A stretch of DNA of 14,879 bases, from contig JBAQUQ010000465.1 of assembly GCA_049297615.1 (NCBI GenBank), positions 1 to 14,879 of the forward strand, in the 5' to 3' direction. Position numbers and translations under genes: made by a program. Of the stretch, positions 1-6,587 are shown in pieces (the first letter of the stretch is position 1; every line of letters starts with the position of its first letter). The notes under the pieces were generated by a model. That model saw only the letters and a program-made list of their open reading frames with translations, did not search any database and was not told where the DNA came from. This DNA comes from JAEMQF01 sp049297615 (GTDB lineage Bacteria; Pseudomonadota; Gammaproteobacteria; Burkholderiales; Burkholderiaceae_C).

Positions 1-966
1 GGCTTGCACTTCGGCCGCGCCGGGTTTGAGGCGCGCGATCGCACGCAGGCGCTGCGGCGCGCTCGGCGCAAACGGCGCGCGACGATCCACCACGTCGCGG
101 CTTTCGCCGGCGATGAAGGTCTTGACGATGCGGTCTTCCAGCGAATGAAAACTGATGGCCACCAAGCGCCCACCGGGGACGAGGAGTTCCAGCGCCGTGC
201 GCAACGCAATCTCCAACTCTTCGAGTTCGGCGTTCACTGCAATGCGCAGCGCCTGAAAGGTGCGTGTTGCCGGGTGCTGCGCGCCGTCACGCGTCCTCAC
301 GCAGCGCGCCACGAGCTGGGCCAGTTCGCCCGTGGTGCGCATGGGCTGCCCCGCTTCGCGACTCACCACGATGGCCTTGGCGATTCGAGCCGAGAAACGT
401 TCTTCGCCGTAGTCGCGGATCGCCTCGGCGATGCGGCGCTCGTCGGCGCGCGCCAGGAATTCGGCGGCCGTTTCACCACCGCTCGTATCCATGCGCATAT
501 CCAGCGGGGCGTCGAAGCGAAAGCTGAAACCGCGGCTCGGGTCGTCGATTTGCGGCGAGGACACGCCCAGATCGAACAGCACACCGTCCAGACGCTGCAC
601 GCCCGCTGCTTGCAGGGTTGGCGCCATCTGCGAGAAGCGCGCGTGATGCATCGAAAAGCGCGCGTCGTCGATCCGCGTCGCCCCTTCGCGCGCCGCGGTC
701 ACGGCCAGCGGATCGCGGTCGATGGCGAGCACCCGTGCCTGCGGCGAGAGCCGCTCCAGCAGAGCGCGCGTGTGGCCGCCGCGTCCGAAGGTTGCGTCCA
801 GGTAGACGCCGCTCGTCGAGCCGACGAGGGCGTCGATGGCTTGCTCTCGCATCACGGTGCTGTGTTGCCATGGGTCCTCGCCAGGAAGGCCGCCCCGAAC
901 TTCGTTGATACCCCCGGGGGGCACGCGGCGCATCGCGTCGGCCTGAGGGCGCACAGTGCTGGCCAT
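1..966 (-). CDS. rsmH: 16S rRNA (cytosine(1402)-N(4))-methyltransferase RsmH, partial (C-terminus off the left edge)
   Basis: RsmH uses S-adenosylmethionine to N4-methylate C1402 in the ribosomal P site. The minus-strand reading frame is open for 322 codons to the window edge. It shows the SAM-binding DATFGRGGHT near residues 57-66, FDLGVSS near 131-137, and FHSLEDRIVK near 273-282. The last visible residues (KPGAAEVQA) precede the usual NPRARSA-type tail, so I estimate that about 15-20 residues are missing. The ATG directly follows the mraZ stop (TGAATG, no gap), which suggests translational coupling; there is no good Shine-Dalgarno. About 34 residues precede the conserved HSTVMREQA core, longer than usual, so a later start such as the ATG at 933 is possible. 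It is the second gene of the dcw cluster. Family identity is firm; the start is less so. Confidence 0.95.
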   Translation of the reverse strand, partial: MASTVRPQADAMRRVPPGGINEVRGGLPGEDPWQHSTVMREQAIDALVGSTSGVYLDATFGRGGHTRALLERLSPQARVLAIDRDPLAVTAAREGATRIDDARFSMHHARFSQMAPTLQAAGVQRLDGVLFDLGVSSPQIDDPSRGFSFRFDAPLDMRMDTSGGETAAEFLARADERRIAEAIRDYGEERFSARIAKAIVVSREAGQPMRTTGELAQLVARCVRTRDGAQHPATRTFQALRIAVNAELEELEIALRTALELLVPGGRLVAISFHSLEDRIVKTFIAGESRDVVDRRAPFAPSAPQRLRAIARLKPGAAEVQA

Positions 967-1407
967 TCAAAAGCTGAAACTCTTCAGTGAATCCGGCAGG
1001 TCGGACCGCATCACCTGGGTTTCGTGTTCGGCGTGCGCCTTCGCGTCCCACAGCTCGAAGTGGCTTCCCATGCCGATCAGCATCACGTCGCGGACGAGGT
1101 TGGCCGACGCACGCAGTTCGGGAGAGATCAGCAGGCGCGACGAGGTGTCCATTTCCACGTCCATCGCATTGCCCAGGAACACGCGCTTCCAGCCGCTCGC
1201 GTCCATCGGCAGCGATGCGACGCGATCACGAAACAACTCCCATGCCGGGCGCGGGAAAATCATCAATGAACCCACCGGGTGCTTGGTCACGGTCAACTGG
1301 CTCACGCCCATCGCAGACAGCAGTTCACGATGGCGCGCCGGCATGGTGAGCCTGCCTTTGTTGTCCAATGTCAAGGCAGAAGGGCCCTGAAACACGACGT
1401 TCGCCAT
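967..1407 (-). CDS. mraZ: Transcriptional regulator MraZ
   Basis: MraZ is a DNA-binding protein with two AbrB/SpoVT-like folds that represses its own dcw operon in E. coli. The sequence has FQGPSALTLDNKGRLTMPARHR in the first repeat and SSRLLISPELR in the second, plus the family-typical GMGSHFELWD near the C-terminus. Three starts are in frame: GTG at 1416, ATG at 1407 and GTG at 1395 (giving MFQG, the usual start in relatives). I chose ATG 1407 because a weak GGA lies just upstream and the 1416 GTG is itself part of an operator repeat, but 1395 remains plausible. The stop abuts the rsmH ATG. The gene is preceded by a sigma-70-like promoter and an MraZ-type box array, so autoregulation is likely. 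Confidence 0.95.
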   Translation of the reverse strand: MANVVFQGPSALTLDNKGRLTMPARHRELLSAMGVSQLTVTKHPVGSLMIFPRPAWELFRDRVASLPMDASGWKRVFLGNAMDVEMDTSSRLLISPELRASANLVRDVMLIGMGSHFELWDAKAHAEHETQVMRSDLPDSLKSFSF

Positions 1408-1411
1408 GTTG

Positions 1412-1446
1412 TCCACAAATCGCCACTAAAGTGCACTTCTCCCCAC
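1412..1446 (-). promoter_or_regulatory. MraZ operator: four GTGNN boxes at exact 10-bp spacing
   Basis: Read on the minus strand, the boxes are GTGGG (1442-1446), GTGCA (1432-1436), GTGGC (1422-1426) and GTGGA (1412-1416), each separated by exactly 5 bp. Known MraZ sites are direct repeats of a TGGGN-like or GTGG-like motif with 5-bp spacers just upstream of mraZ. The first box overlaps the -10 hexamer and the last reaches the mraZ start region, which fits repression by blocking the promoter. The second box (GTGCA) is the weakest match. The pattern is seen directly; MraZ binding is inferred from the family. Confidence 0.8.
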
Positions 1447-1473
1447 TGTAACGCATCACCATAAGAGGGTCAA
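1445..1473 (-). promoter_or_regulatory. Probable sigma-70 promoter of mraZ-rsmH (Pmra)
   Basis: On the minus strand a -35 element TTGACC (1468-1473) and a -10 element TACAGT (1445-1450) are separated by exactly 17 bp. The expected transcription start is near 1438, about 30 bases before the ATG at 1407. The spacing and the position directly over the MraZ boxes support it as the main dcw promoter. Confidence 0.7.
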
Positions 1474-1707
1474 TTCGACTGCTCGGAAAAATCAATCAAA
1501 TCAAAGACTTAGCTTTGGAACTAAATGTAACTTCAGGAATTGAAAATACCTTTCAAAATAACGACTTAGGCCAGTGAATGAAAGCTTTGGGTGAGATTAT
1601 TCAGGGCGCCAGCCAGCGCAAAGCGGCGATTGAAGGGACAATCGCAGCTTCGCTGGCCGTGAAAAGGTTCACGGCCAGTTGCCATCGCGACCCAGCCCAT
1701 CGAGAAC
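1474..1707. other. AT-richer intergenic spacer upstream of mraZ
   Basis: I see no convincing gene in this stretch. Positions 1480-1560 are clearly AT-richer than the neighbouring genes. They include a short inverted repeat TTGAAA-N5-TTTCAA (1540-1556) that could be an operator or chance. The only other structure is the hairpin at 1654-1679, listed separately. A minus-strand ORF crosses 1566-1988, but nothing in its sequence suggests a real protein. Confidence 0.5.
1654..1679. repeat. Perfect 11-bp inverted repeat (hairpin, 4-nt loop)
   Basis: CTGGCCGTGAA and TTCACGGCCAG form a perfect 11-bp stem around the loop AAGG. No T-tract follows on either strand, so it is not a typical intrinsic terminator. 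It could be an operator, an RNA structure upstream of the small ORF at 1708, or a single copy of a dispersed repeat. Confidence 0.6.
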
Positions 1708-1959
1708 ATGTCCATACGCCGAACCCCTCCAAGCAGTTCTATTGAAGCCGGACTCAAGTTGCGCCAAACGCAGGCGGAATACACGGCGGCGCGCCCGATC
1801 AGCCAAGCGGGAATCAAGCCGATGATGTCGAGTTCGAAGATGTACGTTTGTCGGCGCTGCCAAGCCAACTTCAAGACTGGTGACGGCAAGCCAGACGCAC
1901 GCATTCCCGGCTTGGGCAAGTGCAATTCCTGCCTCGCGGCGGGGCCAGCGACGGTGTAG
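1708..1959 (+). CDS. Hypothetical small protein with a CxxC-N20-CxxC zinc-ribbon-like motif
   Basis: I do not recognise a family. The 83-residue ORF has cysteines at residues 48, 51, 72 and 75 (CRRC and CNSC), the spacing of a small zinc ribbon, and a basic, polar composition. The first 40 residues look less convincing; initiation at one of the ATGs for M40, M41 or M45 (from 1825 on) would give a compact 39-44 residue protein. No strong Shine-Dalgarno is seen at any of these starts. A 7-bp hairpin starts at its stop codon and lies between it and the convergent nnrU stop, as expected for a real gene end. The minus strand is also open here (1566-1988), so coding is unproven. If real, a nucleic-acid or metal-binding role is only a guess. 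Confidence 0.35.
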   Translation: MSIRRTPPSSSIEAGLKLRQTQAEYTAARPISQAGIKPMMSSSKMYVCRRCQANFKTGDGKPDARIPGLGKCNSCLAAGPATV

Positions 1960-1979
1960 TGCGGCGCCTCTAGCCGCAC
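1959..1979. terminator. Hairpin between convergent gene ends, possible bidirectional terminator
   Basis: GTGCGGC and GCCGCAC form a 7-bp stem with a 7-nt loop. It lies between the stop of the small plus-strand ORF (1957-1959) and the stop of the minus-strand nnrU gene (2001). There is no T-run on either side, so termination efficiency is uncertain. Confidence 0.4.
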
Positions 1980-2000
1980 GGCGCGCAAGCACTCGAGGCG

Positions 2001-2573
2001 TCAGCCGAACGGCGACACGCCGATCAACCAGGCGTGTCCCCACAGCGCGAACCCGGCGTACAGCACCAATCCGCCGACCAGTGCAATGGCATCGTTGGCG
2101 GGAGACGCCGGGGCCGCAGGGACTGCGCGCGCCGGCCGGCGTTTCAGGGAAATTCGATCGGCAACCGCCCAGGCGAGAAAACCACCGAACAGCAGCACAT
2201 CGGCCAGCGTGCCATTGGCCAGCAGATGCGCCACCGCCCACAGTTTGGTGGCGAGCAGCATCGGGTGTTTCGCAGCCGTCTTGATGCGTCCCGGCAGGTA
2301 GACCGCCAGCAGCAGCACGAACACCGGCAGCAGCAGCAGCAGCGCCAGGTGACGCAAGGCCGAGGGTGGTGCGTAGAGCACAACCGGAGATTGGCGCGCG
2401 ACGTCGTAGCCGTAGATCAGCAGGGCCAGGCCGACGCCGGCCGTCAGCGAATACGCGCCCTTCCACACTGCCTGCCCATGCCGTGCGAGTTGCGCGTCGC
2501 GCCACGCCGGCGCGACGATGGAAATCGAGTGAATACCGAGAAACAGCACCAGGCCGAGGATGAGCAGGGTCAC
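2001..2573 (-). CDS. NnrU family membrane protein
   Basis: A 190-residue integral membrane protein with about five or six hydrophobic segments. It carries NnrU-family features: a conserved His in the first segment (H15), HPMLLATKLWAVAHLLANG near residues 103-121, FGGFLAWAV near 129-137, and a final WGHAWLIGV segment. NnrU was described as needed for nitrite/nitric-oxide reductase expression or function in Rhodobacter. The family is related to plant Z-ISO, a heme-containing carotene isomerase, so a heme-linked membrane role is possible. I chose the GTG at 2573 because AGGAGG lies 5 bases upstream; a longer frame starting at 2645 has no such support. It lies 97 bp downstream of amt and may be co-transcribed. 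No denitrification genes are in view, so the role here is open. Confidence 0.85.
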   Translation of the reverse strand: MTLLILGLVLFLGIHSISIVAPAWRDAQLARHGQAVWKGAYSLTAGVGLALLIYGYDVARQSPVVLYAPPSALRHLALLLLLPVFVLLLAVYLPGRIKTAAKHPMLLATKLWAVAHLLANGTLADVLLFGGFLAWAVADRISLKRRPARAVPAAPASPANDAIALVGGLVLYAGFALWGHAWLIGVSPFG

Positions 2574-2670
2574 GAGAGCCTCCTGGAATGAGTCGCGTCG
2601 AGTGTAGAAGCCTGTCGCGCTCCTTACGCCGCAGCGCCCAAGCACGGCGGCACTGCGGCCACTCGTATCG

Positions 2671-3873
2671 CTACCAATTCGCTTCGCGCTCCGGCGTCGC
2701 GCTGACGCGGTGAATCGCCAGATCGGCGCCGTCGAACTCTTGTTCTTGTGTCAGACGCAGGCCCATCAAGGCCTTGAGTGCACCATAGACGACGAAGCCA
2801 GCGACCAGTGCCCAGGCCACACCGAGCAGAGTGCCCAGGAGTTGGCCCATGAAGGTCACGCCACCCAGGCCACCGAGAGAGGTGTTGCCGAAGATGCCCG
2901 CAGCAATGCCGCCCCAGGCGCCGCACAGGCCGTGCAGGGGCCACACGCCGAGCACGTCGTCGATCTTCCATCTGTTCTGGGTCAGCGTGAACATCGTGAC
3001 GAAGATCGCCCCGGCCACGGCGCCTGTGGCCAGTGCGCCGATCGGATGCATGATGTCCGAACCCGCGCATATCGCCACCAGACCGGCCAGCGGCCCGTTG
3101 TAGACAAAGCCCGGGTCGTTGCGGCCGAGCAGGGCAGCAACCAGGGTGCCGCCCGCCATCGCCATCAGGGAATTCAGCGCCACCAGGCCCGAGATCTTGT
3201 CGATGGTCTGCGCGCTCATGACGTTGAAGCCGAACCAGCCCACCGCCAGCATCCACGCGCCCAGCGCGAGGAACGGAATGCTCGACGGCGGGTGCGCCGA
3301 AATTGCACCGTCTTTGCGGTAGCGGTTGCTGCGCGCGCCCAGCAATAGCACGGCCGGGAGGGCGAGCCAGCCACCGACTGCGTGCACGACGATCGAGCCG
3401 GCGAAGTCGTGCAGCTCGGCGCCGGTGTTGGCCTTGAGCCACGCCTGCACGCCGAACAGGCCATTCCAAGCCACGCCCTCGAACAGCGGGTAGACCAGGC
3501 CGACGATCGCCGCCGTGGCAATCAACTGCGGCCCGAAGCGCGCGCGTTCGGCAATGCCGCCGGAGACGATGGCCGGTACCGCCGCGGCAAAGGTCAACAG
3601 GAAGAAGAACTTGACGAGGTCGTAGCCGTTCTTTGCCGCCAGCGTCTCCGCGCCGCTGAAGAACTGCACTCCATAGGCCACCGAGTAGCCGACGAAGAAG
3701 TAGGCAACGGTGGACACGCTGAAATCAACCAGGATCTTCACCAATGCATTGACCTGGCTCTTCTTTCGAACCGTGCCCAACTCGAGGAAAGCAAAACCCG
3801 CGTGCATGGCCAACACCATGATCGCGCCAAGCAAAATGAAAAGGGCATCGCTGCCCTGTTTGAGTTGTTCCAT
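2671..3873 (-). CDS. amt: Ammonium transporter, Amt/Mep/Rh family
   Basis: A 400-residue inner-membrane channel for ammonium uptake. The pore twin histidines are present: H164 in IVVHAVGGW and H314 in WPLHGLCGAWGG. The conserved aspartate is in HDFAGS (D156). The start MEQLKQGSDALFILLGAIMVLAMHAGFAFLE lacks the cleavable signal peptide of E. coli AmtB, as in several other Amt clades. I chose the ATG at 3873 because GGGCAGG precedes it; an in-frame extension to 3927 is not conserved-looking. The C-terminal cytoplasmic tail (residues 376-400) is the region that in AmtB contacts PII. No glnK gene is adjacent, unlike the common glnK-amtB arrangement. The neighbours are a carbonic anhydrase upstream and nnrU downstream. 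Confidence 0.95.
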   Translation of the reverse strand: MEQLKQGSDALFILLGAIMVLAMHAGFAFLELGTVRKKSQVNALVKILVDFSVSTVAYFFVGYSVAYGVQFFSGAETLAAKNGYDLVKFFFLLTFAAAVPAIVSGGIAERARFGPQLIATAAIVGLVYPLFEGVAWNGLFGVQAWLKANTGAELHDFAGSIVVHAVGGWLALPAVLLLGARSNRYRKDGAISAHPPSSIPFLALGAWMLAVGWFGFNVMSAQTIDKISGLVALNSLMAMAGGTLVAALLGRNDPGFVYNGPLAGLVAICAGSDIMHPIGALATGAVAGAIFVTMFTLTQNRWKIDDVLGVWPLHGLCGAWGGIAAGIFGNTSLGGLGGVTFMGQLLGTLLGVAWALVAGFVVYGALKALMGLRLTQEQEFDGADLAIHRVSATPEREANW

Positions 3874-4015
3874 TCGACCTGCCCTTCTGTGAGACGGGGT
3901 GCCCAAGCGACGCAGCTCCTGCGTCATTGCAGAGGCTGGCCGCGATGATACGCACGCTTATGGTGCGCCGGCGGCGGCACCCCCGCGAAGGTCGGCGGCG
4001 TTGCGCCGCAGGTCT

Positions 4016-5128
4016 TCAGTTCGACTCTTTGATGAGTCGACCGCGCGCCGACTGGACCGGGCGCGCATTCATCGGGTACAGGCGTGTGAAGATGGAAATT
4101 TGCTCTGGCGAGATCTGCACCGGCTGTTTCATCACCATCCACAACACACCTTCGCTGCACGGCGGCGTGGTCAGCGAACCCATGTAGGTGAAATAGCTGC
4201 GCTCAACAGGCAATAAGGCGTTCAGATCGAGCAGGGTCCTGGCGGCAACTTCATCGCCCTTTTCGAGCGGCAGGTTGTTCCACACCGTTTGCACCAGAGG
4301 ATGCGCGCTGCCTTGCTCGAGCAGGACGGCGACCACCGCCAGGCGAGCGTCCAAGTCTTTGTGGACCAGGTGCACCACCATGTCGAATGCGCGGCCGTCG
4401 ATACGCTCTTCGGAGGGGCGGTGGAAGTGGAACTGCACCAGGCTGAAGCGCCGCCCCATGGTTTCGATCGTATTGCCCGGCGCCACGTTCACCTGCACCG
4501 TGTGGCCGTTGTCGATGATGCGAAAGCTGCTCGGCCGGTATTCGAACTGCACCGGATCGAGCTGCAGCTTCAAGCCGTCGCGAATGTCGATCGGGCTTTG
4601 CCGCTCGCCGCTCGAACATTTGATGAATTCAGGCTTGAGCTGACCCCAGCCTTGCGGGCCCGCCTCGCCTTGATAGGCCCAATGCGCCGCTGCCGGATGG
4701 CCCGCAGCCGTGGGCGAGTGCACGACGGGCTTTTTCGCCACGGCTTGCGTTGCGATCGCCTTGGTCACCGGCACCAGTGCCACGGGCTGGGGAGACTGCG
4801 CTGCGACGCGCAATGTGTCCTTCGTCTGGGTCGCGCCGAGCCGCTGCGCGAGGAGTTCGCGCAGCTTGTCCATAGGGTCTTCGCGCTCGGGGCTGTCCTT
4901 GCCCTGGCGGCGCCGGCTTTTCGCGCTGCGTTTGTTCAGGGCGTCCGCTGGCGTTGCGGAGTCGTCGGTGGGATTCGCCGCGGGTTCTTCCGCGAAAACC
5001 TTCATGGCCGCCGCTGGTTTGGCTTCCACCGAGCGGCTTTCGGCAGCCAAGGCTGGCGGCAACAGAACGAGCATGCAAGCCCAGGACAGGGCTGCGCCTC
5101 GCAAACTCGGGGCAGGAGTGGCGTGCAT
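4016..5128 (-). CDS. Alpha-class carbonic anhydrase with a long N-terminal linker, secreted
   Basis: It interconverts CO2 and bicarbonate, probably in the periplasm. The 370-residue protein begins with a signal-peptide-like segment (hydrophobic core about residues 11-28, AxA-type site near PALAAE). Residues 30-145 are a low-complexity, charged, Ala/Pro/Lys-rich stretch of unknown role. The catalytic domain spans about 149-365. Zinc ligands are H234 and H236 (QFHFH) and H253 (VVHLVH), the proton-shuttle His is H209 (NGH), and the TTPPC motif holds T321. C171 and C324 are placed to form the family disulfide. All key residues are present, so it should be active. I chose the ATG at 5128 because it starts a good signal peptide; the longer frame to 5317 runs into rnpB. 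The nearest purine-rich site (GGAAGA) is 11 bases upstream. It lies 142 bp upstream of amt. Confidence 0.93.
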   Translation of the reverse strand: MHATPAPSLRGAALSWACMLVLLPPALAAESRSVEAKPAAAMKVFAEEPAANPTDDSATPADALNKRSAKSRRRQGKDSPEREDPMDKLRELLAQRLGATQTKDTLRVAAQSPQPVALVPVTKAIATQAVAKKPVVHSPTAAGHPAAAHWAYQGEAGPQGWGQLKPEFIKCSSGERQSPIDIRDGLKLQLDPVQFEYRPSSFRIIDNGHTVQVNVAPGNTIETMGRRFSLVQFHFHRPSEERIDGRAFDMVVHLVHKDLDARLAVVAVLLEQGSAHPLVQTVWNNLPLEKGDEVAARTLLDLNALLPVERSYFTYMGSLTTPPCSEGVLWMVMKQPVQISPEQISIFTRLYPMNARPVQSARGRLIKESN

Positions 5129-5247
5129 CGTGCGTCGATTCTTCCAACAGGCGGGCAACGGAGACAGCCCTGGGGCCGGGCTACGAACCCAATATCGGCA
5201 AGCCCCTGGCCGCCTTGAGCATGTCGCCGGGCCGCAGAGGGAAAAAA

Positions 5248-5591
5248 GTGAAGCGAGCCGATAGGCCGGATTCTGTGCACCCTCGCGGTCTTGCGACCGC
5301 TCGGGCGTGACCGCCATTCCTCTGGGCCGTGCATCGCTGCACGGCTCGATGCCACCTACCCGCCGACTCCTCGGGCCAAATCGCTGCCGGCCTATTTGGT
5401 GTTGCTGCGCGTAGAGATTGCCCGTTTCACCCGGCCCTCGAGGTTGCCCCCTCGGGTCGACTCGTCTCTGTTGCTCTGATCCTCACCTCACGGTGGACAG
5501 CCGTTAGCTGCTACGCCGCCCTGTGCAGTCCGGACCTTCCTCCAGTGCGCCCTTTCGAGCCTTGCACCAGCGGCGGCCTGGCTTGCTTCAC
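5248..5591 (-). ncRNA. rnpB: RNase P RNA, bacterial type A
   Basis: This is the catalytic RNA of RNase P, which removes tRNA 5' leaders. The minus strand carries the conserved 5' element GAGGAAGGTCCGGACTGCAC (rest of the helix around 5521-5542), an internal CAACAGAGA, GGGTGAAACGGGCAA, ACCAAATAGGC, and the 3' element ACAGAATCCGGCCTATCGG (5258-5276). The ends pair as P1: GTGAAGC at 5585-5591 with GCTTCAC at 5248-5254, extended by AGCC/GGCT. Six Ts (5242-5247 read on the minus strand) follow the 3' end and may serve in termination. The length of about 344 nt fits. Protein-coding ORFs drawn across this region are spurious. Confidence 0.97.
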
Positions 5592-5598
5592 GGCTCGG

Positions 5599-5604
5599 AT
5601 TGTC
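5599..5604 (-). promoter_or_regulatory. Possible -10 element of rnpB
   Basis: GACAAT on the minus strand lies 8-13 bases before the predicted rnpB 5' end. I find no good -35 hexamer at the expected distance; that stretch is occupied by the hairpin at 5612-5634. Confidence 0.3.
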
Positions 5605-5611
5605 CCATGCG

Positions 5612-5634
5612 CAAGGCTGCGAGGCGCAGCCTTG
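5612..5634. repeat. Perfect 10-bp inverted repeat between rnpB and cysK
   Basis: CAAGGCTGCG and CGCAGCCTTG pair perfectly around a 3-nt loop (AGG). It lies in the divergent control region, about 20 bases upstream of rnpB and about 40 bases upstream of the cysK start. It has no T-tract. It could be a leader hairpin of the cysK transcript, a protein-binding palindrome, or part of the rnpB upstream region. Confidence 0.6.
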
Positions 5635-5672
5635 AGGCATCATTGCCCACCCACAGCCCTACGGAGCGCCCC

Positions 5673-6587
5673 GTGAAATTCGACAACGTCTTGCAAAGCA
5701 TCGGCAACACGCCGCACATTCGCGTCAATCGCCTGTTCGGCTCGGCCTCGGTGTGGATCAAGTCGGAGCGCCAGAACCCGGGCGGCTCGATCAAGGATCG
5801 CATTGCGCTGTCGATGGTGGAAGACGCCGAGCGCAGCGGTGAGTTGCAACGCGGCGGCACCATCGTCGAGCCGACTTCGGGCAATACCGGTATCGGCTTG
5901 GGCCTGGTGGCTGCGGTGAAGGGCTACAAACTCGTGCTCGTGATGCCCGACAGCATGAGTGTCGAGCGGCGCCGCCTGATGCTGGCCTATGGTGCGACGT
6001 TCGAGCTGACGCCCCGCGAAAAAGGCATGAAGGGCTCGATCGCGCGTGCGCAGGAACTGGTCGCCGCGACACCCGGCGCCTGGATGCCGCAGCAGTTCGA
6101 GAATCCGGCGAACATCGAGGTGCATGTGCGCACGACAGCGATGGAAATTGCTGTTGACTTTCCGCAGGGGCTGGACGCGCTGATCACCGGCGTCGGCACG
6201 GGCGGGCACATCACCGGCTGCGCCCAGGTGCTGAAAGCAAAATGGCCGCAACTGAAGGTGTTTGCCGTCGAGCCCAGCGCGTCGCCCGTCATCAGCGGCG
6301 GCCAGCCCTCGCCGCACCCGATTCAAGGCATTGGCGCGGGCTTCATTCCGAAAAATCTACACACCGAGCTGCTCGACGGTGTGATCCAGGTCGAAGCCGA
6401 AGCGGCGCGTGAAATGGCACGGCGTTGCGCGCGCGAAGAAGGTATGTTGGTGGGCATTTCGTCGGGCGCCACCTTGGCGGCAATCGCGCAGAAATTGCCT
6501 GAGCTTGCCAAGGGTGCCACCGTGCTCGGCTTCAACTACGACACGGGCGAGCGCTATCTGTCGATCGAGGGCTTCCTGCCGGCCTGA
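5673..6587 (+). CDS. cysK: Cysteine synthase (O-acetylserine sulfhydrylase), CysK/CysM family
   Basis: A cytoplasmic PLP enzyme that makes cysteine from O-acetylserine and sulfide. In the 304-residue protein the PLP lysine is K41 in NPGGSIKDR. The substrate loop TSGNTG is at 68-73, the phosphate-binding GTGG at 175-178, and the GISSGA serine that contacts the PLP ring nitrogen near 263-264. The length matches the family. I chose GTG at 5673 because GGAG lies 6 bases upstream and relatives start with a short basic residue before FDN; an upstream ATG at 5607 lies within the hairpin. It is transcribed away from rnpB. Its 3' end overlaps the convergent DUF3025 gene by 56 bp. CysK versus CysM naming is uncertain; the PDSMSVERRRLMLAYGA segment resembles CysK-type enzymes. 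Confidence 0.93.
   Translation: MKFDNVLQSIGNTPHIRVNRLFGSASVWIKSERQNPGGSIKDRIALSMVEDAERSGELQRGGTIVEPTSGNTGIGLGLVAAVKGYKLVLVMPDSMSVERRRLMLAYGATFELTPREKGMKGSIARAQELVAATPGAWMPQQFENPANIEVHVRTTAMEIAVDFPQGLDALITGVGTGGHITGCAQVLKAKWPQLKVFAVEPSASPVISGGQPSPHPIQGIGAGFIPKNLHTELLDGVIQVEAEAAREMARRCAREEGMLVGISSGATLAAIAQKLPELAKGATVLGFNYDTGERYLSIEGFLPA

Noticed and set aside
4..990. Long plus-strand ORF of 328 codons
   Set aside because: It is the antisense shadow of rsmH, whose motifs (GRGGHT, DLGVSS, FHSLED) are clear on the minus strand; the plus translation resembles no protein.
1566..1988. Minus-strand ORF of 140 codons opposite the small zinc-ribbon ORF
   Set aside because: It shares its third codon positions with the plus ORF, so base bias cannot separate them, but it has no motif and no good ribosome site. 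Kept as an alternative only.
2290..2346. CAG/CTG triplet run
   Set aside because: It encodes leucine-rich membrane segments of the NnrU protein and is explained by coding; it is too short to be a notable microsatellite.
3995..4009. GCGGCG-TTG-CGCCGC hairpin after the carbonic anhydrase gene
   Set aside because: The stem is only 6 bp of pure GC in a GC-rich genome with no T-tract; too weak to call as a terminator.
5129..5317. N-terminal extension of the carbonic anhydrase gene
   Set aside because: It overlaps the 3' end of rnpB and would bury the signal peptide; the ATG at 5128 is preferred.
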